Origin: an uncultured Clostridia bacterium
Lineage (GTDB): Bacteria > Bacillota > Clostridia > Peptostreptococcales > Anaerovoracaceae
Assembly (NCBI GenBank): GCA_934256595.1
Contig: CAKQOW010000053.1
Location: forward strand, 1-17,296
Direction: 5' to 3'
DNA length: 17,296 nucleotides
The notes under the pieces were generated by a model. It had not been told where the DNA came from, searched no databases, and was given only the letters and a program-made list of their open reading frames with translations. A program made the position numbers and the translations under genes. Positions within the stretch are counted from its first letter, which is position 1. The number at the start of each line of letters is the position of its first letter. Shown piece by piece: positions 6,997 through 14,375 of the stretch.

Positions 6997-7820
6997 TGTC
7001 ATTTATACCTGTACCTGGCTCTGCCGAATGGGCGGACAACTATAAATTTATTGAGCTTAATACCGGAATCCGTATGGCCTACATGGAATTTGGGGACACT
7101 GAAAAACCACCGCTTATTATGGTGCATGGATTCTCAGATACTGCAAGACTGGGAAGACTCGCAGCTATTGAATTAGCCGAGGACTATCATATATACGCTG
7201 TTGACTTGAGAGGCCATGGGCTTTCTGATAAGCCGAAAAGATTTGCTTATACTATTTTGCAGCACGCCGAGGACATTACTGATTTTATTGATCAAATGAG
7301 CATAGACAGGTTTTATCTGGTGGGTCAGTCGATGGGTGGGATGATTTCCCAGACAATTGCCTTTACGATACCTGATAGAGTAATTAAACTTGCTTTAGTA
7401 TCGACAGGAGCAAGATTCCATCATTCTCCTAAAAAATTAAGAGAGCTTGATGAGATGTTTACAGAATACAGCCAGAACACTCCCGCTCTTGAGGATTGGT
7501 ACTCTGAGGCAAAGTATATTGCGGATAAAGATTTCTATAAGCCGCATTACGCTGAACTGAAGAAATGGCCTGACTATTGCTGGAAAGCAGCATGGTGGGG
7601 CATGGAGCTTTTGGACAATACTCCTTTCCTGCAGTATATATCTGCTCCGACCATAGCATTTTGGGGAACGGCAGATCCTATTTTTACAGCAAAGTACCAA
7701 AAAGAAGTGCAGAAACTTTTGCCTAAAGCAAAATTTGTTTTCTTTGAAAATCAGGAACATGATCTGATGTCGCTGGTTCCGGATGAACTGGGTAAATATA
7801 TTAAGAAGTTCTTCGCATAA
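6996..7820 (+). CDS. Alpha/beta-fold hydrolase
   Basis: A 274-residue cytoplasmic alpha/beta hydrolase with the full catalytic set: oxyanion-hole motif VHGFSD (43-48), nucleophile elbow GQSMGG with Ser112, acid Asp227 in WGTADPIF, and His255 in NQEHDLMS. No signal peptide is present. The family includes esterases, lactonases and C-C bond hydrolases; the sequence does not choose between them. The cap region (about 140-210) is rich in Trp and Tyr, so a hydrophobic or aromatic substrate is possible. It is coupled to the MFS gene by TAATG with GAGGAGG inside that gene, so the likely substrate is what the transporter imports. Confidence 0.9.
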   Translation: MSFIPVPGSAEWADNYKFIELNTGIRMAYMEFGDTEKPPLIMVHGFSDTARLGRLAAIELAEDYHIYAVDLRGHGLSDKPKRFAYTILQHAEDITDFIDQMSIDRFYLVGQSMGGMISQTIAFTIPDRVIKLALVSTGARFHHSPKKLRELDEMFTEYSQNTPALEDWYSEAKYIADKDFYKPHYAELKKWPDYCWKAAWWGMELLDNTPFLQYISAPTIAFWGTADPIFTAKYQKEVQKLLPKAKFVFFENQEHDLMSLVPDELGKYIKKFFA

Positions 7821-8077
7821 ATGTTATGCATGAAAAAAATAGGCTTTAACAAATTTTTATATGTAAGATGAAAATGGGGTGTACAAAAGGGCGCTATAAC
7901 GCTTTTAGTGGTTGGACGTTAGTGGTGGTCTAACTTTACAGCTTGCAAATAAAAAGTCAAGCATATTTTGATGAACATTGAAAATTTTATACAGGTTGAA
8001 AAACAGGCATCACAACAAGACCGCCAAAGTATGCCGGTCTGGGGAAATTGTGTAAGTATTGTGGTTTTAGCAAAAAT
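7821..8077. other. Non-coding stretch after the hydrolase gene
   Basis: No gene is seen. Minor structures: a bulged AAAAG/CTTTT hairpin near 7885-7907, the repeated octamer TTAGTGGT near 7906-7930 with a GTTAG/CTAAC stem, and an AGACCG/CGGTCT stem near 8019-8041. None is a convincing known RNA. The segment lies between the operon and a decayed transposase, so it may be scar sequence. Confidence 0.4.
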
Positions 8078-8125
8078 AACAGAGTATGTACAGAATTCGT
8101 TCTAGTTTTACATACTCTGTTTTTT
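8078..8125 (+). terminator. Strong, probably bidirectional terminator
   Basis: AACAGAGTATGTA (8078-8090) pairs perfectly with TACATACTCTGTT (8109-8121) over 13 bp, with an 18-base loop. A T-run follows on the plus strand (8119-8125), and an A-rich flank gives a T-rich run on the minus strand. It lies between the convergent hydrolase operon and the decayed birA/transposase gene. Confidence 0.8.
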
Positions 8126-8169
8126 ATTGCGAAAATATATAACCTGTACTTAAAAATTTAAGGGTTTAT

Positions 8170-8856
8170 TTAAAACTTTATGGATGAATTTTTGTTTAGT
8201 GAATACAGAACTCTTCTTCTGAACCTGTCAAAGTTTCTGTATCCCGCAGCGGATGCTTTCAGCAACCCTATACGGGAATTGATAGACTCTATAGGACCAT
8301 TGGATATTCGTCTTCCGTCTACTCTGTCAAAACTGTTTATTATCTCGTTATGCCATTTTGAAAGACTGCCTGCAACAGTCTTGAATTCCGGAACACTAAA
8401 AGTCTTTAAATCTTTGATATAGTGGTCAAGTCTGCCCTCTATGTCATCTTCTGTAGAATCCCTGTTGATATCAAGATAATCCTCTTTCAGCATATATGCA
8501 ACTTCGAGTTCAGGATCAAATTCCAGCATCAGATTGACAAGTTCCCTTGCGAGTATATGTTTTCTTCCGATATCAGAAATATATTTAGGGACATACAGTT
8601 TGTGAAAAAAATGAAGCGGAGCGCCGCTTTTGAGATACAGCCCGATGCCCTCCTTTGAAAGCATACTGTTGTCCTCGCGGAGCATATACCCCTTGTTGGT
8701 AACGGCGTCAATGCTGTAGCCCTCGTTTTGAAGCGCGCGCATTGCCTTTCATACCGCTGTTCTCGAAACTTTCAGAGAGTCGGCCATTTTTTCGCCTGAC
8801 AGAAAACTGCCTCTGTTTTCTTCAAGCAGCTTTAATACGTTGTTTTTTACAGACAT
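8170..8856 (-). pseudogene. Decayed chimera: BirA helix-turn-helix with stop codon, joined to ISL3-type transposase C-terminus
   Basis: Reading from ATG at 8854-8856, the first 35 codons give a biotin-repressor BirA N-terminal winged-helix (SLKVSRTAV). Codon 36 is TGA (8749-8751) exactly where BirA proteins have Trp in SRTAVWK. The frame stays open past it: codons 37-78 continue BirA-like (QNEGYSIDAVTNKGYMLR, then LSKEGIGLYLKSG). After about residue 80 the sequence changes to the C-terminal part of an ISL3-family transposase, with RISNGPIESINSRIGLLKAS and GYRNFDRFRRRVLYSLNK. The biotin ligase catalytic domain and the transposase N-terminal and catalytic parts are missing. An ATG at 8742 could in principle start a 190-residue product. 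I judge it a non-functional scar of an insertion into birA, although an expressed fragment is not excluded. Confidence 0.8.
8605..8629 (-). terminator. Terminator-like hairpin at the BirA/transposase junction
   Basis: On the minus strand AAGCGG-CGCT-CCGCTT (8614-8629) is followed by CA and a run of seven T (8605-8611). It sits where BirA-like sequence stops and transposase-like sequence begins, so it may be a terminator brought in by the rearrangement or a remnant of the insertion-sequence end. Confidence 0.45.
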
Positions 8857-9001
8857 AAGTTTAACCTTCCTTTATATTTCATATATTAACTGTTTTTAAC
8901 CCTTAGGTCAAATGAATTTGTGGGGAAAACCTGACACCGGAGGCAGCCTCAAAAATTTCCTTCGTATATTTTTGATAATATTATTTCCGGAATATAGTGC
9001 A
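8857..9001. other. Non-coding upstream region of the birA remnant
   Basis: No gene is seen. AGGAAGG lies just before the remnant start codon on the minus strand, and TATAAT-like AT-rich sequence near 8870-8890 could be its old promoter, but no convincing pair of boxes is present. The rest of the gap, to 9166, holds the bactofilin promoter and leader. Confidence 0.4.
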
Positions 9002-9030
9002 TTGTGATTAAAAAAATGATAGAATATATA
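9002..9030 (+). promoter_or_regulatory. Vegetative promoter for the bactofilin gene
   Basis: TTGTGA (9002-9007), a 17-base spacer, then TATATA (9025-9030). The predicted start is near 9037, giving a leader of about 130 bases in which no known RNA element was recognised. Confidence 0.55.
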
Positions 9031-9166
9031 GGCATATTGTAATTCATACCAATTTTACATACAGAGTGTCACAGGACGGTAAACAGGTGGCATATGCGAG
9101 TTGCAATATATCAGACATACAGTCATAAGCAGGTCAAACATATTTTATACAGAGGAGCAGGTTCTA

Positions 9167-9655
9167 ATGGAAAAAGAAAAAACTACGGCAGTAACCGAAG
9201 AAGCCGCAGTAAATACTGCAGAGATAGTACAGGGGATTAAAGACGAATTCGGAGTAATCGCAAAGGAAACCAGAGTTACAGGTAACATAAAAACAGACGG
9301 ACATATTGTAATTGAAGGCAGTGTCAGAGGCAACATTACGGCCAAGGGCAATGTAGTTGTATTAGGCAGTGTTTCGGGCAATATCAGCTGCAACAATCTT
9401 ATGCTTCAGCAGGGAAACCTTGTAAACACAGAGATAACGGCGACAGGACACGTTGCTGTCGAAAACGGTATTAAAGTTGAGGGCAAAATCAAATGCAGGA
9501 GTATATCTATATACGGTGAGGTAAAAGGAGAGGTTGAGGCTGAGGAAGCTGCTGAGATAGGACCGCAGGCTGTTCTTTTAGGAAGCATAACTGCAGGAAC
9601 CTTAGGAATACAGTTTGGCGCCAAAGTATCGGCGACTATGAAAATAGCAGAATAA
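9167..9655 (+). CDS. Bactofilin-family cytoskeletal polymer protein
   Basis: A 162-residue protein with the bactofilin core at about 35-140: a short-period repeat of small hydrophobics and glycines (GNIKTDGHIVIEGSVRGNI, then GNVVVLGSVSGNI, then VEGKIKCRSISIYGEVKGEV) that folds as a right-handed beta-helix and polymerises without nucleotide. The flanking tails are disordered, and the N-terminal one is rich in Lys, Thr and Glu. Bactofilins scaffold cell-wall or shape proteins at the inner face of the membrane. The ATG at 9167 is chosen because GAGGAGCA precedes it; an in-frame upstream start near 9101 has no such site. It has its own terminator and lies just before an MreB-family gene, which fits a cell-shape role. 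Confidence 0.9.
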   Translation: MEKEKTTAVTEEAAVNTAEIVQGIKDEFGVIAKETRVTGNIKTDGHIVIEGSVRGNITAKGNVVVLGSVSGNISCNNLMLQQGNLVNTEITATGHVAVENGIKVEGKIKCRSISIYGEVKGEVEAEEAAEIGPQAVLLGSITAGTLGIQFGAKVSATMKIAE

Positions 9656-9679
9656 GGCAGGCTCAGAACCTGTCTTTTT
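9656..9679 (+). terminator. Intrinsic terminator after bactofilin
   Basis: GGCAGG (9656-9661) pairs with CCTGTC (9669-9674) across a seven-base loop, followed by TTTTT. It begins at the first base after the stop codon. Confidence 0.75.
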
Positions 9680-9730
9680 AGTGCCTTAAATGTAAATTGA
9701 ATGAAAAGTATGTGATAATTGAAAATTAGT

Positions 9731-9759
9731 TTGAAATAACCGTACTTTTTATATATAAT
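9731..9759 (+). promoter_or_regulatory. Strong vegetative promoter for the MreB-family gene
   Basis: TTGAAA (9731-9736), exactly 17 bases, then TATAAT (9754-9759): a near-consensus sigma-A promoter. The start is near 9766, with a leader of about 100 bases that includes a small GCCG/CGGC hairpin near 9812-9825. Confidence 0.75.
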
Positions 9760-9866
9760 ATTAAGGGTAACTGTAAATCATAAGAATACAGAGCAACGTT
9801 AAAATCAAACGGCCGCAAAACCGGCTTTAAATAAATCGAATAAATTTTGTAGAAGGAGAGATTAAT

Positions 9867-10889
9867 ATGGCATTTACAGAAGAAGTTGGCATAGACCTGG
9901 GGACCGCGAACGTCCTGGTATATATAAAGGGTAAGGGTATTGTTTTAAATGAACCGTCAGTAGTTGCAATCAACAGAGATACAGATGAAATTCTTGCGGT
10001 AGGCGAAGAAGCCAGACTGATGCTGGGAAGAACTCCTGCAAACATCATAGCGGTAAGACCTCTCAGAGACGGTGTTATCTCAGACTATGACGTTACTGAG
10101 AGAATGCTCAAATACTTCATCAGAAAGAGCTGCGGCACAGGCAGATTTTTCAGACCTAAAATTATGGTATGCGTGCCGAGCGGTGTTACCGAGGTTGAGA
10201 AGAGAGCAGTAAGAGAAGCGGCTACACAGGCAGGCGGCAAGACAGTATATCTGATGGAAGAGCCGGTTGCTGCGGCTATAGGCGCAGGCATTGACATTTC
10301 CAAGCCTGACGGAACTATGGTTATAGATATAGGCGGCGGTACTACAGATATTGCCGTTATCTCACTTGGCGGCATCGTTGCCAGCGAGTCAATCAAGATG
10401 GCAGGAGATAAATTTGACGATCATATCGTAAGATATATGGCCAAGGAGCACAACCTCTATATAGGTGAGCGTACAGCCGAGGAACTCAAAATGAACATCG
10501 GTACAGCTTACCCTAGAGAAGAAAGCGTTACTATGGAATGCAGAGGCAGAGACAGAGTAACAGGTCTTCCTAAGACTGTAGAGATTACATCCGAGGAAAT
10601 GATGAACGCGCTCAAAGAGCCTCTTGACGCTATAGTAGAGGCTGTTCACATCGTGCTTGAGCAGACTCCTCCTGAACTTGCTGCTGATATCAGCACAAGC
10701 GGTATTACAATTACAGGCGGCGGAGCACTTCTTTACGGTATAGATAAGAGAATACAGGAGTCAATAGGCATTGAAGTTAAAATTGCCGAGGACCCTAAAG
10801 AATGTGTTGCAAAGGGAACAGGCGAATCCTTAGAAGAAATCGAAAAGCTTGAAAACAATGCAATGAACAAGAGAAAAGCATATATCTAG
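9867..10889 (+). CDS. mreB: MreB/Mbl-family rod-shape actin
   Basis: A 340-residue bacterial actin of full family length. ATP-binding motifs are intact: phosphate-1 GIDLGTANVLVY (8-19), phosphate-2 VIDIGGGTTDIAVI (152-165) and the adenosine motif GITITGGGALLYG (279-291). MreB forms membrane-bound filaments that direct lateral cell-wall synthesis by the elongasome. AAGGAGAG precedes the start at 9867. It is not followed by mreC and mreD, so it may be the Mbl or MreBH-type paralogue, with another copy elsewhere; the sequence alone does not decide. It is flanked by its own promoter and terminator, next to a bactofilin. The symbol is at family level. Confidence 0.9.
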   Translation: MAFTEEVGIDLGTANVLVYIKGKGIVLNEPSVVAINRDTDEILAVGEEARLMLGRTPANIIAVRPLRDGVISDYDVTERMLKYFIRKSCGTGRFFRPKIMVCVPSGVTEVEKRAVREAATQAGGKTVYLMEEPVAAAIGAGIDISKPDGTMVIDIGGGTTDIAVISLGGIVASESIKMAGDKFDDHIVRYMAKEHNLYIGERTAEELKMNIGTAYPREESVTMECRGRDRVTGLPKTVEITSEEMMNALKEPLDAIVEAVHIVLEQTPPELAADISTSGITITGGGALLYGIDKRIQESIGIEVKIAEDPKECVAKGTGESLEEIEKLENNAMNKRKAYI

Positions 10890-10918
10890 AAAAAAGCTCT
10901 CGTTAAGAGAGCTTTTTT
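10890..10918 (+). terminator. Intrinsic terminator after mreB
   Basis: GCTCTC (10896-10901) pairs with GAGAGC (10907-10912), extended by A-T pairs, then TTTTTT. It ends only about 17 bases before the next start codon. Confidence 0.85.
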
Positions 10919-10935
10919 AAAAAACAGGAGTAAAA

Positions 10936-12072
10936 ATGAAATTAGAACTTATAGCTACGGCAACCTTCGGGCTTGAGGCGGTAGTAAAGCGTGAAATAGA
11001 GGCGCTGGGCTACAAAATAATCAGGTCGGAGGACGCCAAGATAACATATATGGGAGATGAACGCGCGATAGCAAGATCAAACCTGTGGCTTCGCAGCGCA
11101 GACAGAGTTCTTCTCAAAATGGGGGAATTCAAAGCGCTGGAATTTGAAGATCTGTTTCAGCAGACCAAGGCGATTGCATGGGAGGAAATAATTCCTGCAG
11201 ACGGCAAATTCACAGTCACAGGCACTTCTGTCAAATCCAGGCTTCACAGTGTACCTGCATGTCAGAGCATAGTCAAAAAGGCCATAGTCGAAAGACTGGG
11301 CTCCTTTTACTGCATCGACAGGTTTGAAGAAACAGGAGCGGAGTATACTGTCAAAGTCACAATACTAAAGGACAGAGTAACCCTTACAATAGACACATCA
11401 GGCGCAGGACTTCACAAGAGAGGCTACAGGGTGAGCGACGTTGCAGCTCCGATTAAAGAAACTCTTGCTGCGGCTATGGTGCAGCTGTCGTTTTGGAAAG
11501 CGGGCCGGCTGCTGGTAGACCCATGCTGCGGCTCGGGAACCATACCTATTGAAGCTGCAATGATAGGCAGAAACATAGCGCCGGGGCTCAACAGGAAATT
11601 TGCATCACAGGAATGGGATATTATTCCGCCTGAAATCTGGAAAGAAGAACGAAAGGCGGCTTTTGAAGCCATAGACTATGATGCCGACATCAGAATAGAG
11701 GCCTCGGATATAAGCGGGAGGGCTGTTGAAGCCGCCCTCGAAAACGCCGCAGAGGCGGGAGTAGATGACTGCATAGAATTTAAAAAAATGGATATGGCAA
11801 AGCTTACGGCAGAGGAAGAAGGCGGCATAGTTATAACCAACCCGCCGTACGGTGAGCGTATAGGGGAGAAAAAACAGATAGAAGCCATTTACAGGGCCTA
11901 CAGTGAATTTTACAGAAAAAATCCCACATGGTCGCTGTTTATGGTTACAACAGATAAAGAAGTCGAAAACAAAATTTTCGGACGGCCTGCAGACAGAAGG
12001 CGCAAGCTTTATAACGGCAGACTGGAAGTATGCTATTACCAGTTCCACGGACAGAAACCGGGCAGGAAATAG
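10936..12072 (+). CDS. THUMP-domain class I SAM-dependent RNA methyltransferase (RlmL/YpsC type)
   Basis: The 378-residue protein has an N-terminal ferredoxin-like plus THUMP RNA-binding region (about 1-155, starting LELIATATFGLEAVVKREI) and a C-terminal Rossmann methyltransferase domain. The SAM motif is DPCCGSGTIPIEAA (195-208) and the catalytic motif is TNPPYGERIG (301-310), typical of N2-guanine or N6-adenine RNA methylation. The family modifies 23S rRNA guanine; the exact site is not readable. AGGAG precedes the start. The terminator hairpin lies immediately upstream and leaves no room for a promoter, so expression needs read-through or a promoter inside mreB. Only 32 bases separate it from arcB, so they are probably co-transcribed. 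Confidence 0.88.
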   Translation: MKLELIATATFGLEAVVKREIEALGYKIIRSEDAKITYMGDERAIARSNLWLRSADRVLLKMGEFKALEFEDLFQQTKAIAWEEIIPADGKFTVTGTSVKSRLHSVPACQSIVKKAIVERLGSFYCIDRFEETGAEYTVKVTILKDRVTLTIDTSGAGLHKRGYRVSDVAAPIKETLAAAMVQLSFWKAGRLLVDPCCGSGTIPIEAAMIGRNIAPGLNRKFASQEWDIIPPEIWKEERKAAFEAIDYDADIRIEASDISGRAVEAALENAAEAGVDDCIEFKKMDMAKLTAEEEGGIVITNPPYGERIGEKKQIEAIYRAYSEFYRKNPTWSLFMVTTDKEVENKIFGRPADRRRKLYNGRLEVCYYQFHGQKPGRK

Positions 12073-12104
12073 CGGAATTGAAACAAAAGCAAAGGAGAAG
12101 AACT

Positions 12105-13100
12105 ATGGCAGTAAATTTAAAGGGAAGAAACTTTTTAACATTAATGGATTTTACACCGGAGGAAATCAGATATATGCTGGATCTTGCTCACGACCTTAAA
12201 TCCAAAAAGAGAGCGGGAATAAGAAACGAAGTATTAAAAGGCAAGAATATAGTTCTGCTGTTTGAAAAAACCTCCACAAGAACAAGATGCTCGTTTGAGG
12301 TTGCCTGCCTTGACGAGGGTGCTCACGTGACATTCCTTGATTCAAAATCCTCACAGATGGGCAAAAAAGAATCCATTGCAGATACAGCAAAGGTTCTGGG
12401 CAGATTTTATGACGGTATCGAATACAGAGGCTTCAGCCAGGAAGTTGTAGAGGAGCTTGCCGCCAATGCGGGAGTTCCTGTATGGAACGGACTTACAGAT
12501 GTTGACCACCCTACACAGATACTTGCGGATATGCTTACAATCGAGGAGCACATTGCAAAGCCGCTTGCCAAGGTCAAGGTTGTATTTGTAGGAGATGTCA
12601 GAAACAATATGGCTTATGCGTGGATGTACGGCTGCGCCAAAATGGGTATGCACTTTGTGGCCTACGGACCTGAGGAACTGGCTGATCAGGTTGACAGCGA
12701 TGTGCTTGCAAGAGCGCGCGCCGTTGCTAAGACCACAGGCGCAGTTATTGAGGTGAGCACAGATGAAGCATGCCTCAAGGGAGCAGATGTAATTTATACA
12801 GATATATGGGCTTCAATGGGTGAAGAGGATCAGATTCCTGAGAGAGTGAAGCTGCTTACTCCGTACAAGGTTACAGGAGAAATGATGGACAAGACTGAAA
12901 ACCCTGACGCTATATTCCTGCACTGCCTGCCTTCTTTCCATAACTTTGAGACAACCATGGCAAAAGAACAGATGGAGCGGGGCTACGATATCAGAGAGGT
13001 AACCGACGAGGTATTTATGTCAAGACAGTCCAAGGTATTTGACGAGGCCGAAAACAGAATGCATACAATCAAGGCGGTTATAGTTGCAACAATAGCGTAG
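12105..13100 (+). CDS. arcB: Ornithine carbamoyltransferase (catabolic arginine pathway)
   Basis: 331 residues, full length. Motifs are intact: carbamoyl-phosphate loop STRTR (57-61), HPTQ (135-138), ornithine loop DIWASMGEE (233-241) and HCLP (273-276). The enzyme interconverts citrulline plus phosphate with ornithine plus carbamoyl phosphate. The start at 12105 has AAAGGAG before it; an upstream in-frame start overlaps the methyltransferase and is unlikely. Position just before arginine deiminase and carbamate kinase indicates the catabolic direction, making carbamoyl phosphate for ATP synthesis. The enzyme is closely related to biosynthetic ArgF, so the symbol rests on context. A putrescine carbamoyltransferase is less likely because of the SMG ornithine loop. 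Confidence 0.9.
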   Translation: MAVNLKGRNFLTLMDFTPEEIRYMLDLAHDLKSKKRAGIRNEVLKGKNIVLLFEKTSTRTRCSFEVACLDEGAHVTFLDSKSSQMGKKESIADTAKVLGRFYDGIEYRGFSQEVVEELAANAGVPVWNGLTDVDHPTQILADMLTIEEHIAKPLAKVKVVFVGDVRNNMAYAWMYGCAKMGMHFVAYGPEELADQVDSDVLARARAVAKTTGAVIEVSTDEACLKGADVIYTDIWASMGEEDQIPERVKLLTPYKVTGEMMDKTENPDAIFLHCLPSFHNFETTMAKEQMERGYDIREVTDEVFMSRQSKVFDEAENRMHTIKAVIVATIA

Positions 13101-13123
13101 CATACAAGGGAGAGGAGAATACA

Positions 13124-14344
13124 ATGAAGCCGGGAATTCATAATTTTTCGGAGATAGGCAAGCTTAACAAGGTGCTGCTGCACAGACTGGGCGATGAAGT
13201 GGAGGGACTGGTTCCCGACAATTTCGAAAGATTGCTGTTTGACGATATACCATATCTCAGGGTGGCTCAGCAGGAGCATGACAGATTTGCGCAGCTTTTG
13301 AGGGACAACGGCGTTGAGGTACTGTATTACATTGACGAAACCGCCAAGGCTCTCGAAAATCCGGGTGTCAAAAGCAAATTCATCAAAGAGTTTCTTGACG
13401 CAAGCCATATATATTCGCATGGGGTCTATGAGGAGCTGTCGGAGTATCTTGAGGGTCTGTCCGCTTATGATGTGGTAAGCAAGGCCATTGCGGGAATTAA
13501 AAAAGGTGAAATACCTGATATTAAACATAAATCTCTGGCAGACTATATATCCGTATCGTATCCGTACTATACGGACCCTATGCCTAACCTGTACTTTACA
13601 AGAGATCCGGGAGCCTGCATAGGAAACGGCATAAATATTCATCATATGAGTACGCAGGCCAGAAGGCGTGAGCCGCTGCTGCTCAAATATATGTATTTGT
13701 ATAATGATGAATTTACAACCGACAGAGAGCATATATGGTATAACTACAATGATGAGTTTTCCATTGAGGGCGGCGACGTGCTGGTGCTTTCAAAGGATAC
13801 CGTGGCTATCGGACTTTCACAGCGCACTACCGTTTCAGGCATTGAAAGGTTTTCAAAAAATCTTCTGCTGGGCTCAGACTTCAAAAAGATAATAGTATTT
13901 GATATTCCAAAGTGCAGAGCGTTTATGCATCTTGATACTGTGTTTACTATGGTGGATTATGATAAATTCACCATACATCACGAAATAGAGGATCCGCTGC
14001 ATCTGTTTGAAATATCCCTTGACAGACAGGGCGAGGTGAAAGTCAGATCCGTAACAGACAGCCTTACAAATCTTCTGAAGCTGGAGCTTTCACTGCCTGC
14101 CGTAGAGCTTATCAGATGCGGGGGAGACGACCTTATGGCAGCGCAGCGCGAGCAGTGGAATGACGGATCAAACACTCTCTGCATAGCGCCGGGCAAGGTT
14201 GTTACCTATGAGAGAAACTATGTGACAAATGATATTCTTGACAAAAAAGGATTGACGGTGCTGACAGTTCCGTCGGCAGAGCTGTCAAGAGGCAGGGGCG
14301 GTCCGAGATGTATGTCATGCCCTGTAAGCAGAGAGGATCTGTAA
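13124..14344 (+). CDS. arcA: Arginine deiminase
   Basis: 406 residues, the usual length. It hydrolyses arginine to citrulline and ammonia, step one of the arginine deiminase pathway. Seen motifs: FDDIPYL (39-45), QQEHDRF around 49-55 with the EHD triad, YFTRDPG, SIEGGDVLVL, HLDTVFTMVD with the catalytic His region, and the C-terminal GRGGPRCMSCP with the nucleophile Cys396. All catalytic elements appear present. GGGAGAGGAG precedes the start. It is 23 bases after arcB and 31 bases before arcC, one operon in the order B-A-C. The pathway also helps acid resistance through ammonia. No ArcD arginine/ornithine antiporter is seen in the window. Confidence 0.95.
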   Translation: MKPGIHNFSEIGKLNKVLLHRLGDEVEGLVPDNFERLLFDDIPYLRVAQQEHDRFAQLLRDNGVEVLYYIDETAKALENPGVKSKFIKEFLDASHIYSHGVYEELSEYLEGLSAYDVVSKAIAGIKKGEIPDIKHKSLADYISVSYPYYTDPMPNLYFTRDPGACIGNGINIHHMSTQARRREPLLLKYMYLYNDEFTTDREHIWYNYNDEFSIEGGDVLVLSKDTVAIGLSQRTTVSGIERFSKNLLLGSDFKKIIVFDIPKCRAFMHLDTVFTMVDYDKFTIHHEIEDPLHLFEISLDRQGEVKVRSVTDSLTNLLKLELSLPAVELIRCGGDDLMAAQREQWNDGSNTLCIAPGKVVTYERNYVTNDILDKKGLTVLTVPSAELSRGRGGPRCMSCPVSREDL

Positions 14345-14375
14345 TATATAAATGAAATGAAGGAGAGTTTTAAAT

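Noticed and set aside
7990..8161. Plus-strand reading frame with KLCKYCGFSKNNRVC, like a zinc ribbon
   Set aside because: It runs through the 13-bp terminator hairpin, has no start codon with a ribosome-binding site, and has only one CxxC motif.
8742..8856. Alternative genetic code (TGA read as Trp) to rescue the BirA fragment
   Set aside because: No other intact gene in the window needs in-frame TGA and TGG is used freely; the BirA catalytic domain is absent anyway.
9087..9104. Third sigma-54-like site before the bactofilin gene (TGGCAT ... TTGCA)
   Set aside because: The gap between the two boxes is seven bases instead of five, so the GG-GC spacing is wrong; a good sigma-A promoter lies upstream.
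9806..9830. GCCG/CGGC hairpin in the mreB leader as a riboswitch or terminator
   Set aside because: The stem is only four to five bases with no T-run and no conserved aptamer core.
12983..13732. 249-codon minus-strand open frame opposite arcB/arcA
   Set aside because: Spans the junction of two well-supported genes and shows no protein family features.
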